From Paragorgia papillata (taxonomy: Eukaryota; Cnidaria; Anthozoa; Scleralcyonacea; Coralliidae), in contig JAWNZC010000003.1 of the NCBI GenBank assembly GCA_035771165.1, positions 383,501 to 447,500 of the forward strand: DNA of 64,000 nt. The letters run 5' to 3'. Under the pieces are notes generated by a model that saw only the letters and a program-made list of their open reading frames with translations, made no database searches and was not told the DNA's origin. Positions 10,580 to 22,599 of the stretch are shown here, piece after piece. Position 1 is the stretch's first letter. Each line of letters begins with the position of its first letter. A program made the position numbers and the translations under genes.

Positions 10580-12617
10580 CCGTGCGTATTAATCGCAATT
10601 CTTTAACTACACATGCCAAGTGGGCTTCGAGGTCCGACTCTGACAATGCTCTGAGCTTTCCTGCTGTTTTCAGATTAGTTCATTTTCAGTATCTTTTGTT
10701 GATTTGATTGAATCTGAATCCGAATCTGTATGCTCAGGATGAGAATGATCATGAATGTTCTGATAATCATCTGAGACGAGGTTTCCCTCATTTTGTGTGT
10801 GATGTAGATGGCCTTCTCAAAATGGTGGGGCGAAGAAGACCCTGGCAAAGGTCTCACGTGATCCCAAGAATTTTGGAATATTTTGATGAGTGACTCACAC
10901 TGTATCGGGGGGGGGGCTTGGTACAGTCACTGATGAACAGCCTATAGTTGGCTTGCATATGTAAAACTATTCAGCGAACTATTTAAGCAACTAAGAATAA
11001 TAACAAAAACCGTGTAAATAACAACACATTTTCTCTTAACAAATTTATCAAATTAGTTAATGACCATCTTTAGTAAGTAGCGTCTATATTACAACATATT
11101 TGTTTTATACTAAATGCAAGCAAGAAGTGTTTATTTGTTTCTGGGCTTTCCGAATGTAATTTGTATCGAAGTATAACCTCAACAATGACAGCAGATTCGA
11201 ATATACCGTTTCAATATCAAATCGACAGATACAATTAAATTTCCACAAATCCCAAACGTGTGGACAAGAAACATAAATGCGCTATACTGGACGGCAAATA
11301 AATTTAAACAATCAACGTCATCAATCGAATATTAAGCAGTATGTAGCAGTACCTGTACCGCAGTAGTTCTATTGATAGTGGGTTTCTGTTTATGATCGTT
11401 CGTCACCTTCCACTTCATTTCTGGCGAATGATGTCAAGATGAATTATCCAGCAAATGTCGTAAATCAACGTAGATTTTTGAAATATATCTGATTTACTGC
11501 TCGAATTTAACTTTACAAGACTTGCAACAACCTTCTACGTTAATAAAAACCGAATAAACCACTCCCCCCAGCCTCACGTGCCCAGCCTTTGCCAGGGTCT
11601 TCTCCTCTCACCATTTCGAAAGCACAGAAGGCCCTGGGTATGAGATTGAGTTTGCGCTTGGTCTACATTAGCCAGTAAAAAAGTTCCCAATTGTTCAGCG
11701 TTGGTAGGACGTGCCTCAATGCTTGAGGCTTGGAAATCACTCTTAGTGCCGGTTAATAGCGACCGTGGCTTCTCCGGTGCTACTGTCATACTTATTTCGT
11801 TTTTTGCCTCTAAACGTTTTAGCATTTGTACACGACCATAATACGACGGACGCTTTAACTGCTCCACGCCATCGGGAAAATTAGAGATGGTCAGCATACC
11901 AGGGTTTTTTTCGTACTCTCCATATGGAAACCGTGCTCCTTGTTTGCCAATTGCCTCACCTAATTAATCGACAAGACCAGGATTACTATAAGCTATATTG
12001 CAGCAAGGCTAGATCTCACCACATCTTAGATGTGAGTATCAACAACAGCAAATGGTTTACAGCAAAAGTTCATTGTGAAAGCATTAATGTTCAGTCTACA
12101 AGTGAGTTCGTAAGTGTTCCATTAATCCCAAAGACAAGATGGCATGCTTTTCCGCCGAAGGATATTGCTTCTTTAATTATGGCCATAACTGGTACTTATA
12201 TGATGGGATGAAAGAATATTTAAAAGCAAACTCAAGACTTCAAAAATCTTCCATGAGATTTACTGAACCTCATGGGTACCGTGTAAGCTGTTGTTTACAC
12301 AGTGTAGAGTTACTTCTGTCTTGAAGTTTGTAAATAGTTTACACGTGCATGTTTTCTAACAAGTCCACTCTTATATAAACAGAAAACAGTTGCTACTTGA
12401 CAAGGCTCTTTATGTCAACTATTTAAAGTTACTGTTATAATTAAAGAATATATGAATAGAACAATGATTTTGTGGCAGTGACAAATTTAAGTAAAGTTTG
12501 GAATAGCGAGATAACAATGGTTATGGCTTACTTTTTGTAATAATGCCAATTTATTAAATTCACAGACTTAACAAGCACTATAACATATTTGTTGTTGTGG
12601 TGACAAATTTAAATATA
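10580..12617. other. non-coding or decayed region, no identified gene
   Basis: Short frames at 11574-11897 (minus) and 11924-12211 (plus) have no recognisable domain. The main structure is the inverted module pair described separately. A G-run sits near 10906-10915. Confidence 0.35.
10815..11635. repeat. inverted pair of a ~50-bp module (GAAGACCCTGGCAAAGG)
   Basis: The module reads rightward at about 10815-10858 and leftward at about 11635-11576. Both copies share GGCCTTCT, AAATGGTG, GAAGACCCTGGCAAAGG and CACGTGA in the same order. They point inward and enclose about 700 bp of AT-rich non-coding DNA. This looks like the terminal repeats of a non-autonomous element, but I could not find target duplications. 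Confidence 0.45.
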
Positions 12618-12869
12618 CAATCATTGACAAAATTAGTTGGAACATTGGACAACAGGTGCTTATTTATACTCCAAATAAGTAGAAATCGAGCATTCAGTCT
12701 CCAATTTACCCCCTCACCCCCATACAATATTGCGTTGAGCATTAGGAACACGAAACCAACCGACTGACTGAACTTTGTCAGGATTAAGCTGTTGACACTG
12801 TTTAGGAGGAGAGGGGGACCGCAATGCCATATCGTTAGGCTTTCTTTTCAACAATTTTGTCAATGATTG
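12618..12869. repeat. palindromic terminal unit of element Z
   Basis: A 252-bp unit that starts CAATCATTGACAAAATT and ends with the inverted version of it (AATTTTGTCAATGATTG). Inside is a C-tract block answered by a G-tract block. It is preceded by TA (12616-12617) and followed by TCTGA, as are the units of X and Y. It lies 190 bp upstream of a Tc1-like transposase of the same kind as in X. No right-hand partner was found; the element was broken by a LINE. Confidence 0.75.
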
Positions 12870-13057
12870 TCTGAGATCGAGTGAGTCTTGGAATTGCCCT
12901 TTTTGAACTCTGATGAGTCGCATTTCGACAAGCCTGTTATGCAAATAAACACATGAATCCCATACATTGTTGTAATTGTTAACGATAATATCGTATGCAT
13001 GATCAACTAATTAAATGACGTCATAATTGATTACATTGTTACTAAGAGAAATTCAAA

Positions 13058-13839
13058 ATGGTGTTTAAGAAACGTCTTACGGGAGAACAACGCGCTCTTG
13101 CGATCTTTCTACGCAGCGAAAGGAAATGTACTCTTGCAGAAATTGCAAAGAAGACGAAAATGTCACCGTCAAGCGTTTCGCGCGTAGTTAATGGTAAAGA
13201 TGGAAAGAGACAGAACAAGGGGAAAAGCAGAAAACATGGACGGCGCGAAAAGTTGACGGCTCGTGACAAACGAAAGCTGCACAGGGCTATTCTATTACTG
13301 CGAGAAGTCAATCCGAATTTTACCGTAATGGAAGTGGTAAAGCGTAGCGGGATCGATCTGAACATGGCACATTATAGGACGTTTCTAAAACAAATTCGAA
13401 AGTTTGGATATAATTTCCGTCAAAGCCGATAAAAAAAGGGCTTTTGACTAGCAATGACCTTAAAGAACGATTAATCTTTGCAAAGAAGATGAGTGAAAGA
13501 AGTGTCGATTACTGGACTAACGATGTGGCCTTTTACTTAGATGGTGTGTCCTTCGTTTTTAAAAGTAACCCATTGAGTGACGCTGTAAAACCTAAAAGTA
13601 GAGTGTGGTGGAAAAAGAATGAGGGCTTGGTTGTAATAACAAAAGGAAGTAAAGATCTTGCTGGAGGAAAACGACTCCATTTAATTGTGGCTATATGCTA
13701 CCGCAAAGGAGTAATCTTAGCTGAAGTTTACGAAAAGATGAACGCTGAATTCTTCGCCCAATTCATTCGACGCCATTTACCCAATCTCTTTCAAATTGCA
13801 GGAGAAGAGGAAGGCGAGCCAAAAATATTTGTAATGGAT
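13058..13839 (+). pseudogene. Tc1/mariner-like transposase of element Z, broken and truncated
   Basis: Starts at ATG 13058. The N-terminal helix-turn-helix region (TLAEIAKKTKMSPSSVSRVV) and a basic region are followed by a frameshift near 13430, in an A-rich run. The second frame carries the first catalytic Asp in VAFYLDGVSFVFK, then KSRVW and KGSKDLAGGKRLH, and stops matching at VMD (13839), the second catalytic Asp, where LINE sequence begins. The C-terminal third is missing. Its closest relative in the window is the transposase of X (28180-28760 plus 42781-43198): same motif order, clearly diverged sequence. Together with the unit at 12618 it marks a third member of that family. Confidence 0.8.
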
Positions 13840-15110
13840 AAATCTTTCAATATGAACAAAATAAGCTGTGATTACTATCTTCCAAACGAATTAAAGAAAG
13901 TGACTACAAAAAACACCCATACAAATCAATTTTCATCGTCATTACTACACTTAAATATAAGAAGTATATCAAATAAATTTGACTCTTTCAAACACTTACT
14001 CGATTCCTTAAACAAACCCTTCTAAGTAATTGGTTTAACAGAAACATGGCTGAATGATATTAATAAAGAAGATTTTACTAACTTTATGAATATGATTATA
14101 TAAATTCAAATGGGTCTGATAAAAAAGGTGGAGGAGTAGGTATATGCGTCATGAAACAAATACAATATAAAATTTGTAAAGATTTAAATCCTAATGTAGG
14201 AATTAGTGAAATAAAAAGGACTGTTGGAAAAAACCTCCAAATGGTAGAATTGAGGTATTTGAAAATGCAATGAATGAAATGCTTGCCAAAATTGACAAAG
14301 AAAACAAGATATGCTATCTTATGCGGGATTTCAATATTGATCTACTTAAATCAGAGTCTTGTGATTATGCAAATCGATTCACTGAACAGCTCTTTATATC
14401 TTCGTATATTCCACTCATTACAAAACCAACAAGAATCACACACCATACTGCTACACTAATTGACAATATTTTTACTAACAATATAAAAAAATTAGAATCT
14501 AGTACAAACGGAATTATTTTTAGTGATCTTTCAGATCATTTACCAATAGTACACATGTCCAATCTGAACACCCATAAAAAATATTAACCAAAGTGATCCA
14601 ATTTATAAAAGAATAATTAATAACTCAAACATTAAATTATTCACAAATACCATAAAAAACATACCATGGGAAAATATTCTTAATAATACAAACCCTACAG
14701 AGCCCTTTGACGAATTTCTAAAATATATACAAGAGCCTATGAAACACACTTCCATTAAAATGTAAACCGAACAGGAAAAATATTAACAAAATTAAAAGCC
14801 CATGGATGTCAAAATGTATTGCAAAATCAGTGAAAAAGAAAAACAAACTTTATAAAACATACTTAAACAACCTGTGTGAAAGGAATGAAATTTTGTATAA
14901 AAGATATAAAAATAAATTAAACCATGTAATAAAAGTATCAAAGAAAATCTATTATGAAGAGCAACTAATAAAATACAAACATGACACAAAAATGGTATGG
15001 AAAACCTTAAATGAAATCCTAAATAAAGGGAGGGAAAATAATAGACTACCAAATGAATTTATTGCAAATAATACAAAAGACACAACAAAGAGTCATATTG
15101 TAGGATCGTT
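13840..15110 (+). pseudogene. LINE ORF2 fragment (endonuclease and linker) inserted in element Z
   Basis: Begins with the leader and start of an AP endonuclease (LLHLNIRSISNKFDSF, then LTETWLND in the next frame near 14036). It continues with MRDFNIDLLKSES and TLIDNIF around 14325-14470, then a Lys-rich pre-RT linker at 14806-15100. Several frameshifts and stops. The RT and 3' end are absent, unusual for LINEs, which normally lose the 5' end; a later deletion probably removed them. Confidence 0.75.
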
Positions 15111-15892
15111 TTGTACATGTTTTCACCGATATCTTTGTATAAATTTTACTCAAATCAAATTTTCTTTTCTCTTTCAAGCCAAGATCTTCTAATTATTCAA
15201 TAAAATGTTTAGGAGTAATTGAGCCAATATGAATAGTATGTTTAACGAGTTTTCTGTGACATATAAACTAACCAGTCAAGCAGCTATCATTACTTAGAAT
15301 TCTATTGAGTATTCTGTCTAATGCCAGCCAATGTTTACTTTCAAGAATAATCAAAGCAACCCTGCTAGTGTAATATTAATATTAACAATTTATAGGTATC
15401 AGCTAGCATTTGTCAGATCACTGTTTAGAACTCCAGGTCAGGAGGAAATGGAGTCCCTTTACGTTTTATACGGAGTGTCTTTCCCTCGATAAAGCGAGAA
15501 AGCTGTGTTTCAGTCGATGAGAATTATAAACAATGTAATGAGAGAGGGAAGTCGCGGCTCTCAGTTTGATCTCATGCTTGGTCTTCGATTTGATCAATGC
15601 TTTTAAGATTTATATATTCTGAGTATAAACACCACACAGTTTTATAGTAAGTAGCGTCTGACGAATTCGATTTTAGAAGAGAGGAAATCATGCTATAAAT
15701 AAAGAAACCAAACAAATCAAATCTCTTCCTTAATTTTCTTGTGAACTATCATCTAGTATTTCGACTGTCACATGCACAATCATTGTCCCTCTATATGCGC
15801 AGCCATTCTTTAATATCACTCTGAAGAACTCGGTCAAGGCAGACTGACGTGCACTACCGACTACGGAGCCGACTAGATTTGATTGCATTATT
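15111..15892. other. non-coding stretch
   Basis: No gene, repeat end or target duplication recognised between the LINE fragment and the hAT-like element. Confidence 0.35.
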
Positions 15893-16030
15893 CAGGGGCG
15901 GATTTAGCGTTAGTCAAATAAGTCATACGACTAAGGTATAAAAAAATCCGCAAGAAAAAATAATTATCGTATCGTTCTTCCCTCAGTCTCGAGATCGCCG
16001 AGATAATCGATTAGGTGAGACTGCCGACCG

Positions 16031-16310
16031 GTATGTTAACCCGCGTCGCGCGGTTTACTTTGTTCTTTCTCGACGGATTTCAGGCTATTGTATCAGCCGC
16101 TGTGATTGGTTGAATTTATAAATTAGCCTTTATAGCGATCTGCGATTGGTTTGCCGGGTGTTCGCCGGATTTCTTTGTCTTTCTCGACGGATTTAGACCC
16201 CTTGTATCACCCTTTCTGATTGGCTTAATTTTTCAATAGCTCTTTATGAAGAGCACGGATTGGTTTAGCGGCGTTTTACTTTGTAGTTCTCGACTGATAT
16301 GTGGACTGAT
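16031..16310 (+). promoter_or_regulatory. tandem diverged promoter-like repeats with inverted CCAAT boxes
   Basis: Three imperfect copies of a ~110-bp unit, each with a TTTCTCGACGGATTT-like block and a TGATTGGTTG or GATTGGTTT block (CCAAT on the other strand). They directly precede the short frame beginning at 16395. Likely the promoter of the former transposon gene. Confidence 0.45.
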
Positions 16311-17105
16311 CAGTGGCGATTCTGACTAACTTGCGCTGGTCTGGTCGTATATTTATTTACTACAAGGCACAAGCGGATTCTTTCGTTTCGAACATGGCTT
16401 TGCCTAATACAAACATAGTAGATCTTGATGTATTCGCTTTGAAGGACAACGACGAGATTGTGTTGCGAGAGATTTATAAAACGGGAAGTTTAATACCGTC
16501 GACTCGAGGGTCAACAAGCGAAGGATGCTTTGCGCAAAGCCGAGCATTTTACCAAGATTGGCAAGACGCTTCAAAGGAATTTTGGCACTGAGATATACGT
16601 GGTAATATACGCCAACAATGACAAGAAGAAACCTCGTGCTGCTCTCAAGTAAGCAGATTTTTCTCCCTTAATTATTTTCTAGTTATTTATAAATATTAAA
16701 TACGACAATAACAACCTTCGCCACGATTGGCATGTCTTCAAATGAAAAGGTGACTGACCTTTATTATTGTTAGAGTCTTATTTATTAATATATTTCTGCT
16801 GTCCTTTCTTTCCTAGTCTTGATATCTACATGTTTGTAGTGCAAGTAGCTCAAATTCATTCAGGGTTTTCCCTTCTAATTCTTGTATTTGTAATGGTTTG
16901 AAAACTTAATTGAAACATGTCATCACCTTATTTATATTAATGTGCTTTTGAGACTAGCATTGTAGCAAAGAGTAGCAAAGAATTGAAATACAAGCTAAAG
17001 GATTTTGTCAAGATTGGATAATATGGACTACTTCATAAATTCATAAAATAGATAGTGAGGTCTGGCAATCATAATCATGTTATTTTATGTGAGAGGCCAT
17101 AGTTA

Positions 17106-17500
17106 GGGCCTGTTTGGTTTTCAAGGTAGGGTTACCCCTGGGTGAACTCCATTAGATGTGGTTACCAAACACTAATGACAAGAAGCCTGGTACAAGTAAA
17201 AAGTTGTCCTGGGTAGGCGAGCTTAATAACCCTACCAGCTACTAGGGTAACCCTAGTGTGGTGATAGGGCTATCCTAGCACCCGGGTTACCCTAGTGTCC
17301 TTGTAAATAAAACAAACAAACAAACAAACAAACAAACAAACAAACAAACAAACAAACAAACAAACAAACAAACAAACAAACAAACAAACAAACAAACAAA
17401 CAAAAAACAGGAAATGTATGAGAGCTACATATAGGGTAACCAGCGTGGTAGAGTAACCCAGTGGTGGCTAAGGTAACCCTACCTCCTTGTAAACAAGCCC
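17106..17500. mobile_element. Harbinger-type MITE inside the hAT-like element
   Basis: Terminal inverted repeats of about 35 bp (GGGCCTGTTTGG... and ...CTTGTAAACAAGCCC) and interior GGTAACCCTA-type repeats. Flanked by TTA on each side (17103-17105, 17501-17503), as expected of PIF/Harbinger elements. Non-coding. Confidence 0.75.
17309..17403 (+). repeat. (CAAA)n microsatellite
   Basis: About 23 uninterrupted copies of a 4-base unit within the MITE. Confidence 0.97.
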
Positions 17501-18224
17501 TTAGTATAGAGACTGAGTCAGGCATACAACGTTTTTTAATTTGACATAGTATTTAAATGTTTTAGGTCTGAGGCATCTGGGAATTGCCTATACAGGTCTG
17601 TTTTGAGCTCCTGCATAGAGTGAAATGGTCCAACCTGCAGTATGGTTATCAGTTACATATAAAATATTTGAAGCCATGAATCAGACTTATTAAATATTTG
17701 AAGTAGATGTATTGTATCTGTTGTTTATTTCTTGGTGAAAATAATTAAATCTGCTATTTCAATTACTGTAGGATATAAATTGTAAACTTGTTTCTCAAAT
17801 GAAATATAAAAATGAAACAATTTCCATTTGGACAAAATAATTTTTGGACATGATGGTACTTAGAAAATGCAAATTTTCCTCACTGTAGTGCCCTCAGAAT
17901 GCAAAAAAAGCATTTAAGACCCAAAATTTAAAAATTTTCTGGGGAGCATGACCCCCCCCCCCCCCATTCCCCCTAGAACCCAAATAGTTTGGACTAAGGT
18001 GACAAAAATCCTAGATCCGCCCCTGTTATTTCCCAATAAAATTGCATTATTTCCCAATAAAACGCCGCTGCTATTTTGACAATCGGTTTAGTATTTTTAC
18101 GGTGACTAATGTCGTTCTTACGTAACTATCCTTTTGTTATTAACAATTTATTATTTATTTATGAAATATCAATTATATTATTTAATTTGGAATAATTAGG
18201 AAAATCTGACTGTGGCTCAAGCCA

Positions 18225-18485
18225 CGCTCGATCCACCCTGCATAAATGACATTCCAAATTGCAGTGAAATTATTTCAATTGTATTGTTTCCAGATGACAC
18301 AAATATATTACAGTAACAGTTGCCTTAAAACACTAAACAAAATAATTCAATTAGAAATTGATAAATAGCTGATTGGTTAAATGTTAATAAATTATCAATT
18401 AATACAACGAAAACAAAATTTATTTTATTTAGATCTTCTAAGAAAAAGCATAAGCATAATATAACAATTACAATGGAATTCAATA
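18225..18485 (+). pseudogene. LINE reverse transcriptase fragment
   Basis: The plus-strand frame reads INDIPNCSE, a degraded catalytic FADD-like motif (FPDDTN), several stops, then ADWLNVNKLSIN and TKFILFRS, the segment after the RT active site. Only about 85 codons remain. It abuts the Crypton fragment. Confidence 0.65.
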
Positions 18486-18489
18486 TAAA

Positions 18490-18902
18490 AAATATCAAAC
18501 CTAAGAGAACTTCTCTGGACTTCGAGAATTCTTGGTCTTTGAATATATTTACCCTTGAATTCTTGTTATTCAAATATCTCTGCAAGCTTCTCTGGAATGA
18601 AGTAAGGGACGACGGCTCATAGATTTCGCCATTTTTTTTCGTGCGTTCATAATAAATTTACAAAGCAGGACATTTAATTCATGAGCAGGTATGATTTCAA
18701 TTTCTCTTGTTCCCTTAATTGATAAAAAGTACGTTTTGAGGACATTTAGGTCGTATTCCGTCTTCTTCTTCGTAGCTTCAGGTCGTTGTTTCTCAATAAA
18801 CTTTTGAATTATGTTTATATAGGCGGCGTTACTTTCGTCTTCTGTGTTTACAACTGCTAGCTGCAGTGTCGCTAGTTGGGCAGTGAGTTGTTGGGCATTC
18901 AT
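18490..18902 (-). pseudogene. Crypton-like tyrosine recombinase, N-terminal fragment
   Basis: Starts at ATG 18902. The frame contains KKKTEYDLNVLKTYFLSI and ELNVLLCKFIMNARKK, the core-binding domain pattern of animal Crypton-type recombinases. A frameshift in a run of eight A (about 18628-18635) moves the frame to GEIYEPSSLTSFQRS and LNNKNSRVNIFKDQEFSKSR, which continue the same family pattern. The catalytic domain is missing. Confidence 0.6.
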
Positions 18903-20381
18903 TATTCACAAGCTGTTCTTCAGTCCAATCATCTGACGGGTAATAAAATTAACTTTCGCTATGCTCGCTTTCGTCCCAATTCATTTTTTGATATTTTTAT
19001 ATTAAAAAGTAATTTTAAAACCAAATTTTAAAACATTTGTCGGGCAGTTTTAGCCTGGCGAGATCCGTACTCTAAAATTCTGGACCGCTTGTTAGCCAAT
19101 CAGAAAGCAGGATTTTAAGCAATTCCAGATCGGGGGAAAATAAAAGTATATACTGATTCGGCCACCAGCATGCAGCCGGTGGTACAGCATGCATTAATAA
19201 AATGTTAAAGTTTGCTGCTGCCCCTGAATGGGTTGAACAATAAATTAGATTTAGGCTTATAAACTGAATCCACTGTTAGTAAACCCCCAAAACAAACACA
19301 ATGTCATTGAATTAAAATAAAATGCAAACATATTGGATGCAATCACCTTTTTTATTATCTTCATCCATGGCTGCAGTCATTTCTAGAATTATATTTTTAG
19401 TTGAAGGGCTTGTTCGACTAAAAGACAATAAGACAATTCTAGGCACACAATCTTGAAATTCAATGCCACATTCTCTTGCCAGTGTGGGTTTACCAACGAT
19501 TCGATCAAACTCTCTCTTCAGTTAAAAAGAGTATATTTTATGTATGAGAGTATGTATATTCCCTTTGCAGCTAAGCGTTTACCTTCCAATAAGTTTTGAT
19601 ACCTGGTACATTGTCCAGAATACAAGAAAGAGAAAGAAGGAAACATTTGACCATAAATATGTGGTAGTATTCTCATTGGCTAGAGATTTAAGAAATCGCA
19701 CAATAAGGGAAAAGCGCTCCCTAGCGGGGTCCCTAGGGATCTGGGAGATCATAAAATCCATGGGTAATTAGGCTGGGCTATATAAGTAGCGAAAAAAGAG
19801 AAATAAGGCTTCTTGAACATGGCTCTTGAACGTGGCTAAGGCAAAAGGTTGTAGGACGGAAAATTCAGAACCACGGGCGCTGTTGGTCTACAGCTGGTTT
19901 TCGGAAGGTTGGATTCTTCTTGTCCATTTTATTTTCCTGGCCATGCAGAGCGACAAGTTCCATTAAACATCGCCCCTCCTCAAGCTCCACCACAAGACCC
20001 TGCCGCTGTCCCAATGCCGGATCCTGCTGTAGCCGACAACGTGGAGCCTGTTGATATTCCACATGGCGAGGTATGTTCGAGTTCTCTGTTTGTTCACCAA
20101 ATATGCTTGTGGTCTGGGCGTCGGTTTGATTGGTTGGTTTTCTTTTTGTGTTAGTGTAATCTCCCTACAGCTTGTTTGTTATTATTGCCGGCGTGTTGCT
20201 TGGCCATTGTCGTCTTTGTTAATCTTGTGTCACATGACTGGTTGTTCTTGCTTATTGCTTGTCATTTTTGCTTTATCGTTCAGGCGCGTGCTGCTGTTAT
20301 TTTATTTCTTGCATTCTTCGGTGGAGGGTATTCGCTATCGGTTCTGAGTGAGATAGCATCTCCACTAAAAAAAAAAGCGAC
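18903..20381. other. mostly non-coding; possible exon near 19800-20067
   Basis: A CTATATAAG box at about 19776 is followed by a proline-rich frame ending near 20067 (VEPVDIPHGE) at a GTATGT donor-like site. This could be a first exon of an element gene; no family recognised. Nothing else stands out. Confidence 0.3.
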
Positions 20382-20820
20382 TTTAAAATTCACTACGGCG
20401 CGGCGGTACTAGGGCGGCAGGAAGTAGAAATCACTTCCTGTGACGTCACTGGCGTGGTTCAGTGTGATGAATCCTGCCGTATTCGAGTTGTCTGCTACGG
20501 CAAAAGTGTTGTGCTGCCGTAGTGTGGACTACGTCAAGATTTCCTGGGTTTATTCCGTCGTTTTTCTTTCAAATTCAGCTGTCTTTTTATTCCAATCACT
20601 ATACTGTTTTACTTCCACAGTCACTTGGTACTACTAAATGGAAGCAAAAGAAGCAGGTATAAAAACTGTCGTGGCATCGAACAAACGTTCATCGTAAGTG
20701 GTTTTTGAAGCCTTTTAATAAATTTCTCTGTTTTAGAGCATACTTTTCAGGTGCTTAAAGACTTCACTTATTAGTCAATCTAGATAAAAAGATTTAATTT
20801 AAATTTTTCACAACAGGCCT

Positions 20821-21429
20821 ATGGAGTGGACGAAAACTCACGACGTTCTACTTTGCAGAGAAGTACTGGTTTTTGAATTATTCATGCAAAAGAAAGGGAG
20901 CAACGAGCGAGGGAAGGCTTGGACTTATATTTCTGAAACCCTAAACAATGTCAAGGAGATAAAGTTCAAGGTCACACACAGAGCAGTTAGGGAACAGTTC
21001 GATTTACTGACTACCAAGTTTCAACAAAAAAATAGGGAAGGAGAAAAAGCAAGCGGAATATCACCAGAGTCTAACATAACTTAATTCGCTCTTGGAGGAC
21101 ATTTGTGAAAGAGAGGCTTGAGCAGAATCAACACGAAGTTCTCTTGATGGGAACAAACTGCAGCAAGCGGAACTGTCGCCATTGAATTTCTTCGCGAAAA
21201 GTCGGCAAAAGATCAAAAGATCAGAGAGGAAGAGCTTGTTTCGAAAGCAAAAGAAGTAGAAAATGAAAGAGTGAAACAAGAGGAAATGGTTCGAAACCAG
21301 GAAGCCTTGCTAACATCCATGGTAAAACAACAAGATCAAACACAAGCCCTTCAAGTTGCATTTCTACAGCAGCAGCAACAACAAAACAACGCTATGATGG
21401 CTTTATTAGAAAAACTGGTAAACAAGTAA
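20821..21429 (+). pseudogene. Myb/SANT-like DNA-binding protein of the Harbinger element
   Basis: ATG at 20821 follows an acceptor (CACAACAG) at 20818; an upstream non-coding exon with a TATAAAA box is likely near 20660-20695 (donor GTAAGT). Residues 1-75 form a trihelix/Myb-like domain (MEWTKTHDVLLCREV, then RGKAWTYISETLN and VTHRAVREQFDLL). The frame stops at 21082. A second frame from about 21180 to 21429 carries a Glu/Lys/Gln-rich coiled coil ending KLVNK, the usual C-terminal part. So the gene is broken by one or more indels between 21080 and 21180. Harbinger transposases need such a partner for nuclear import and DNA binding (family knowledge). Confidence 0.7.
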
Positions 21430-21693
21430 TTTTAATGTACAATCATATTTAGCTGACCTATGAGCTTACGTGTATTTCCTATTTCTTCTCTTTGTTTTCT
21501 TGTATTTTGTGTTTACCACGAGGAACGATTGCCTAAACGTTTTTTTTTAGTTCAATGTATCGTCAAAAGGTTATTTAAAAGCTGGCATTGAGTTGATTAA
21601 GCTTAATTTCTTATTGAGTATTGTTAAAAAATATAACTCCCTTTTGTGTCTATGTTTTGTCGTATTTGTATTGAATATTAGTTATTAAAGCTA

Positions 21694-21966
21694 CAATCCG
21701 AGAATAATTCATTGGGACACTAAAGCATCAATTAGCTTCCTTCTTGCTTATTTCACTATCGTGAGATAAATAACGTTGCTTTACCCCTCCCCACCCCCCA
21801 CCAATCAATGTTGATTTCCAGGGGACACTTCTGAGGCCTAGCAAACAAAAATTCGGTCGCAACCTTGATCGTAGGGGGAAGGGGAGGGCACATTTTAAAG
21901 ATAGATCGCGTGCGCACAGAAGTCACTTGACATACGCTGTGTCCCAATGTAATTATTCCACGATTG
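21694..21966. repeat. palindromic unit A of element Y
   Basis: 273 bp. The outer ~35 bp are inverted repeats (CAATCCGAGAATAATTC... against GAATAATTACATTGGG on the other strand). An inner C-tract followed by AATCAATGTTGA is answered by an AAGGTTG-adjacent G-tract, so the whole unit is an imperfect palindrome. Confidence 0.8.
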
Positions 21967-22599
21967 TCTGAAAATATTCAATATCAATGAATTGAAATTA
22001 CGCACTGCCAAAATAATAAGTAACAGATAAAAAGCAAACGGTGGAACTAAAATTACATGGCAGAATTATAAACGAATTATTTCAACATTTCAATGAACGA
22101 GCTACAATTGATCAAACGATCACACGTCTACCTAATCAAATTGACTGTGTGATGAAAGGGAGTTGAACAAAATACTAAACCCACACTCATGGGTTGTTGT
22201 GGTTTACTTTTACTATCCGTGTCCACTTCCGTTGTTCTAAATAAGCACAAAACAGTAGAAACTTGCGTTTTATTTGGCCCGCGTATTAAATGACAACCTA
22301 ACAAAATAAACGTAAAGACTGCATTTATAATTAGCTGTGCTATTATAATGCTTCACGCATAAACGCGTTCTAAATAACAACTCTCTATCACGCTTATAAT
22401 ACAGATAAAGTTCTATATGCTAGTAACATTGAGGTAGCAAAATACGTAACTTAAACCGTATTTTTAACAGTACTCCATCTACGGCATACATAATATTATA
22501 ATTAGATTATTTTTTAAATTATTACCACGATTTTGGTAGAGTACTGTTATTTATCTGAGTAAAAGGGTCTGGACAACAATAATTCAGCGCTTACAGGGA

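Larger units (their letters stand above)
15893..18025. mobile_element. hAT-like DNA transposon, non-autonomous or decayed (2.1 kb)
   Basis: Terminal inverted repeats CAGGGGCGGAT and ATCCGCCCCTG are typical of hAT elements. No transposase is visible. A short frame at 16395-16591 (start MALPNTN) may be the first exon of a lost gene. A clean 8-bp target duplication is not present: the right flank holds a tandem TTATTTCCCAATAAAA repeat (18026-18062) that may have disturbed it. A long C-run sits at about 17951-17965. It contains a Harbinger-type MITE with a CAAA microsatellite. Confidence 0.65.

Noticed and set aside
17292..17525. ORF with a repeated FVCLFVCL peptide
   Set aside because: Translation of the CAAA microsatellite.
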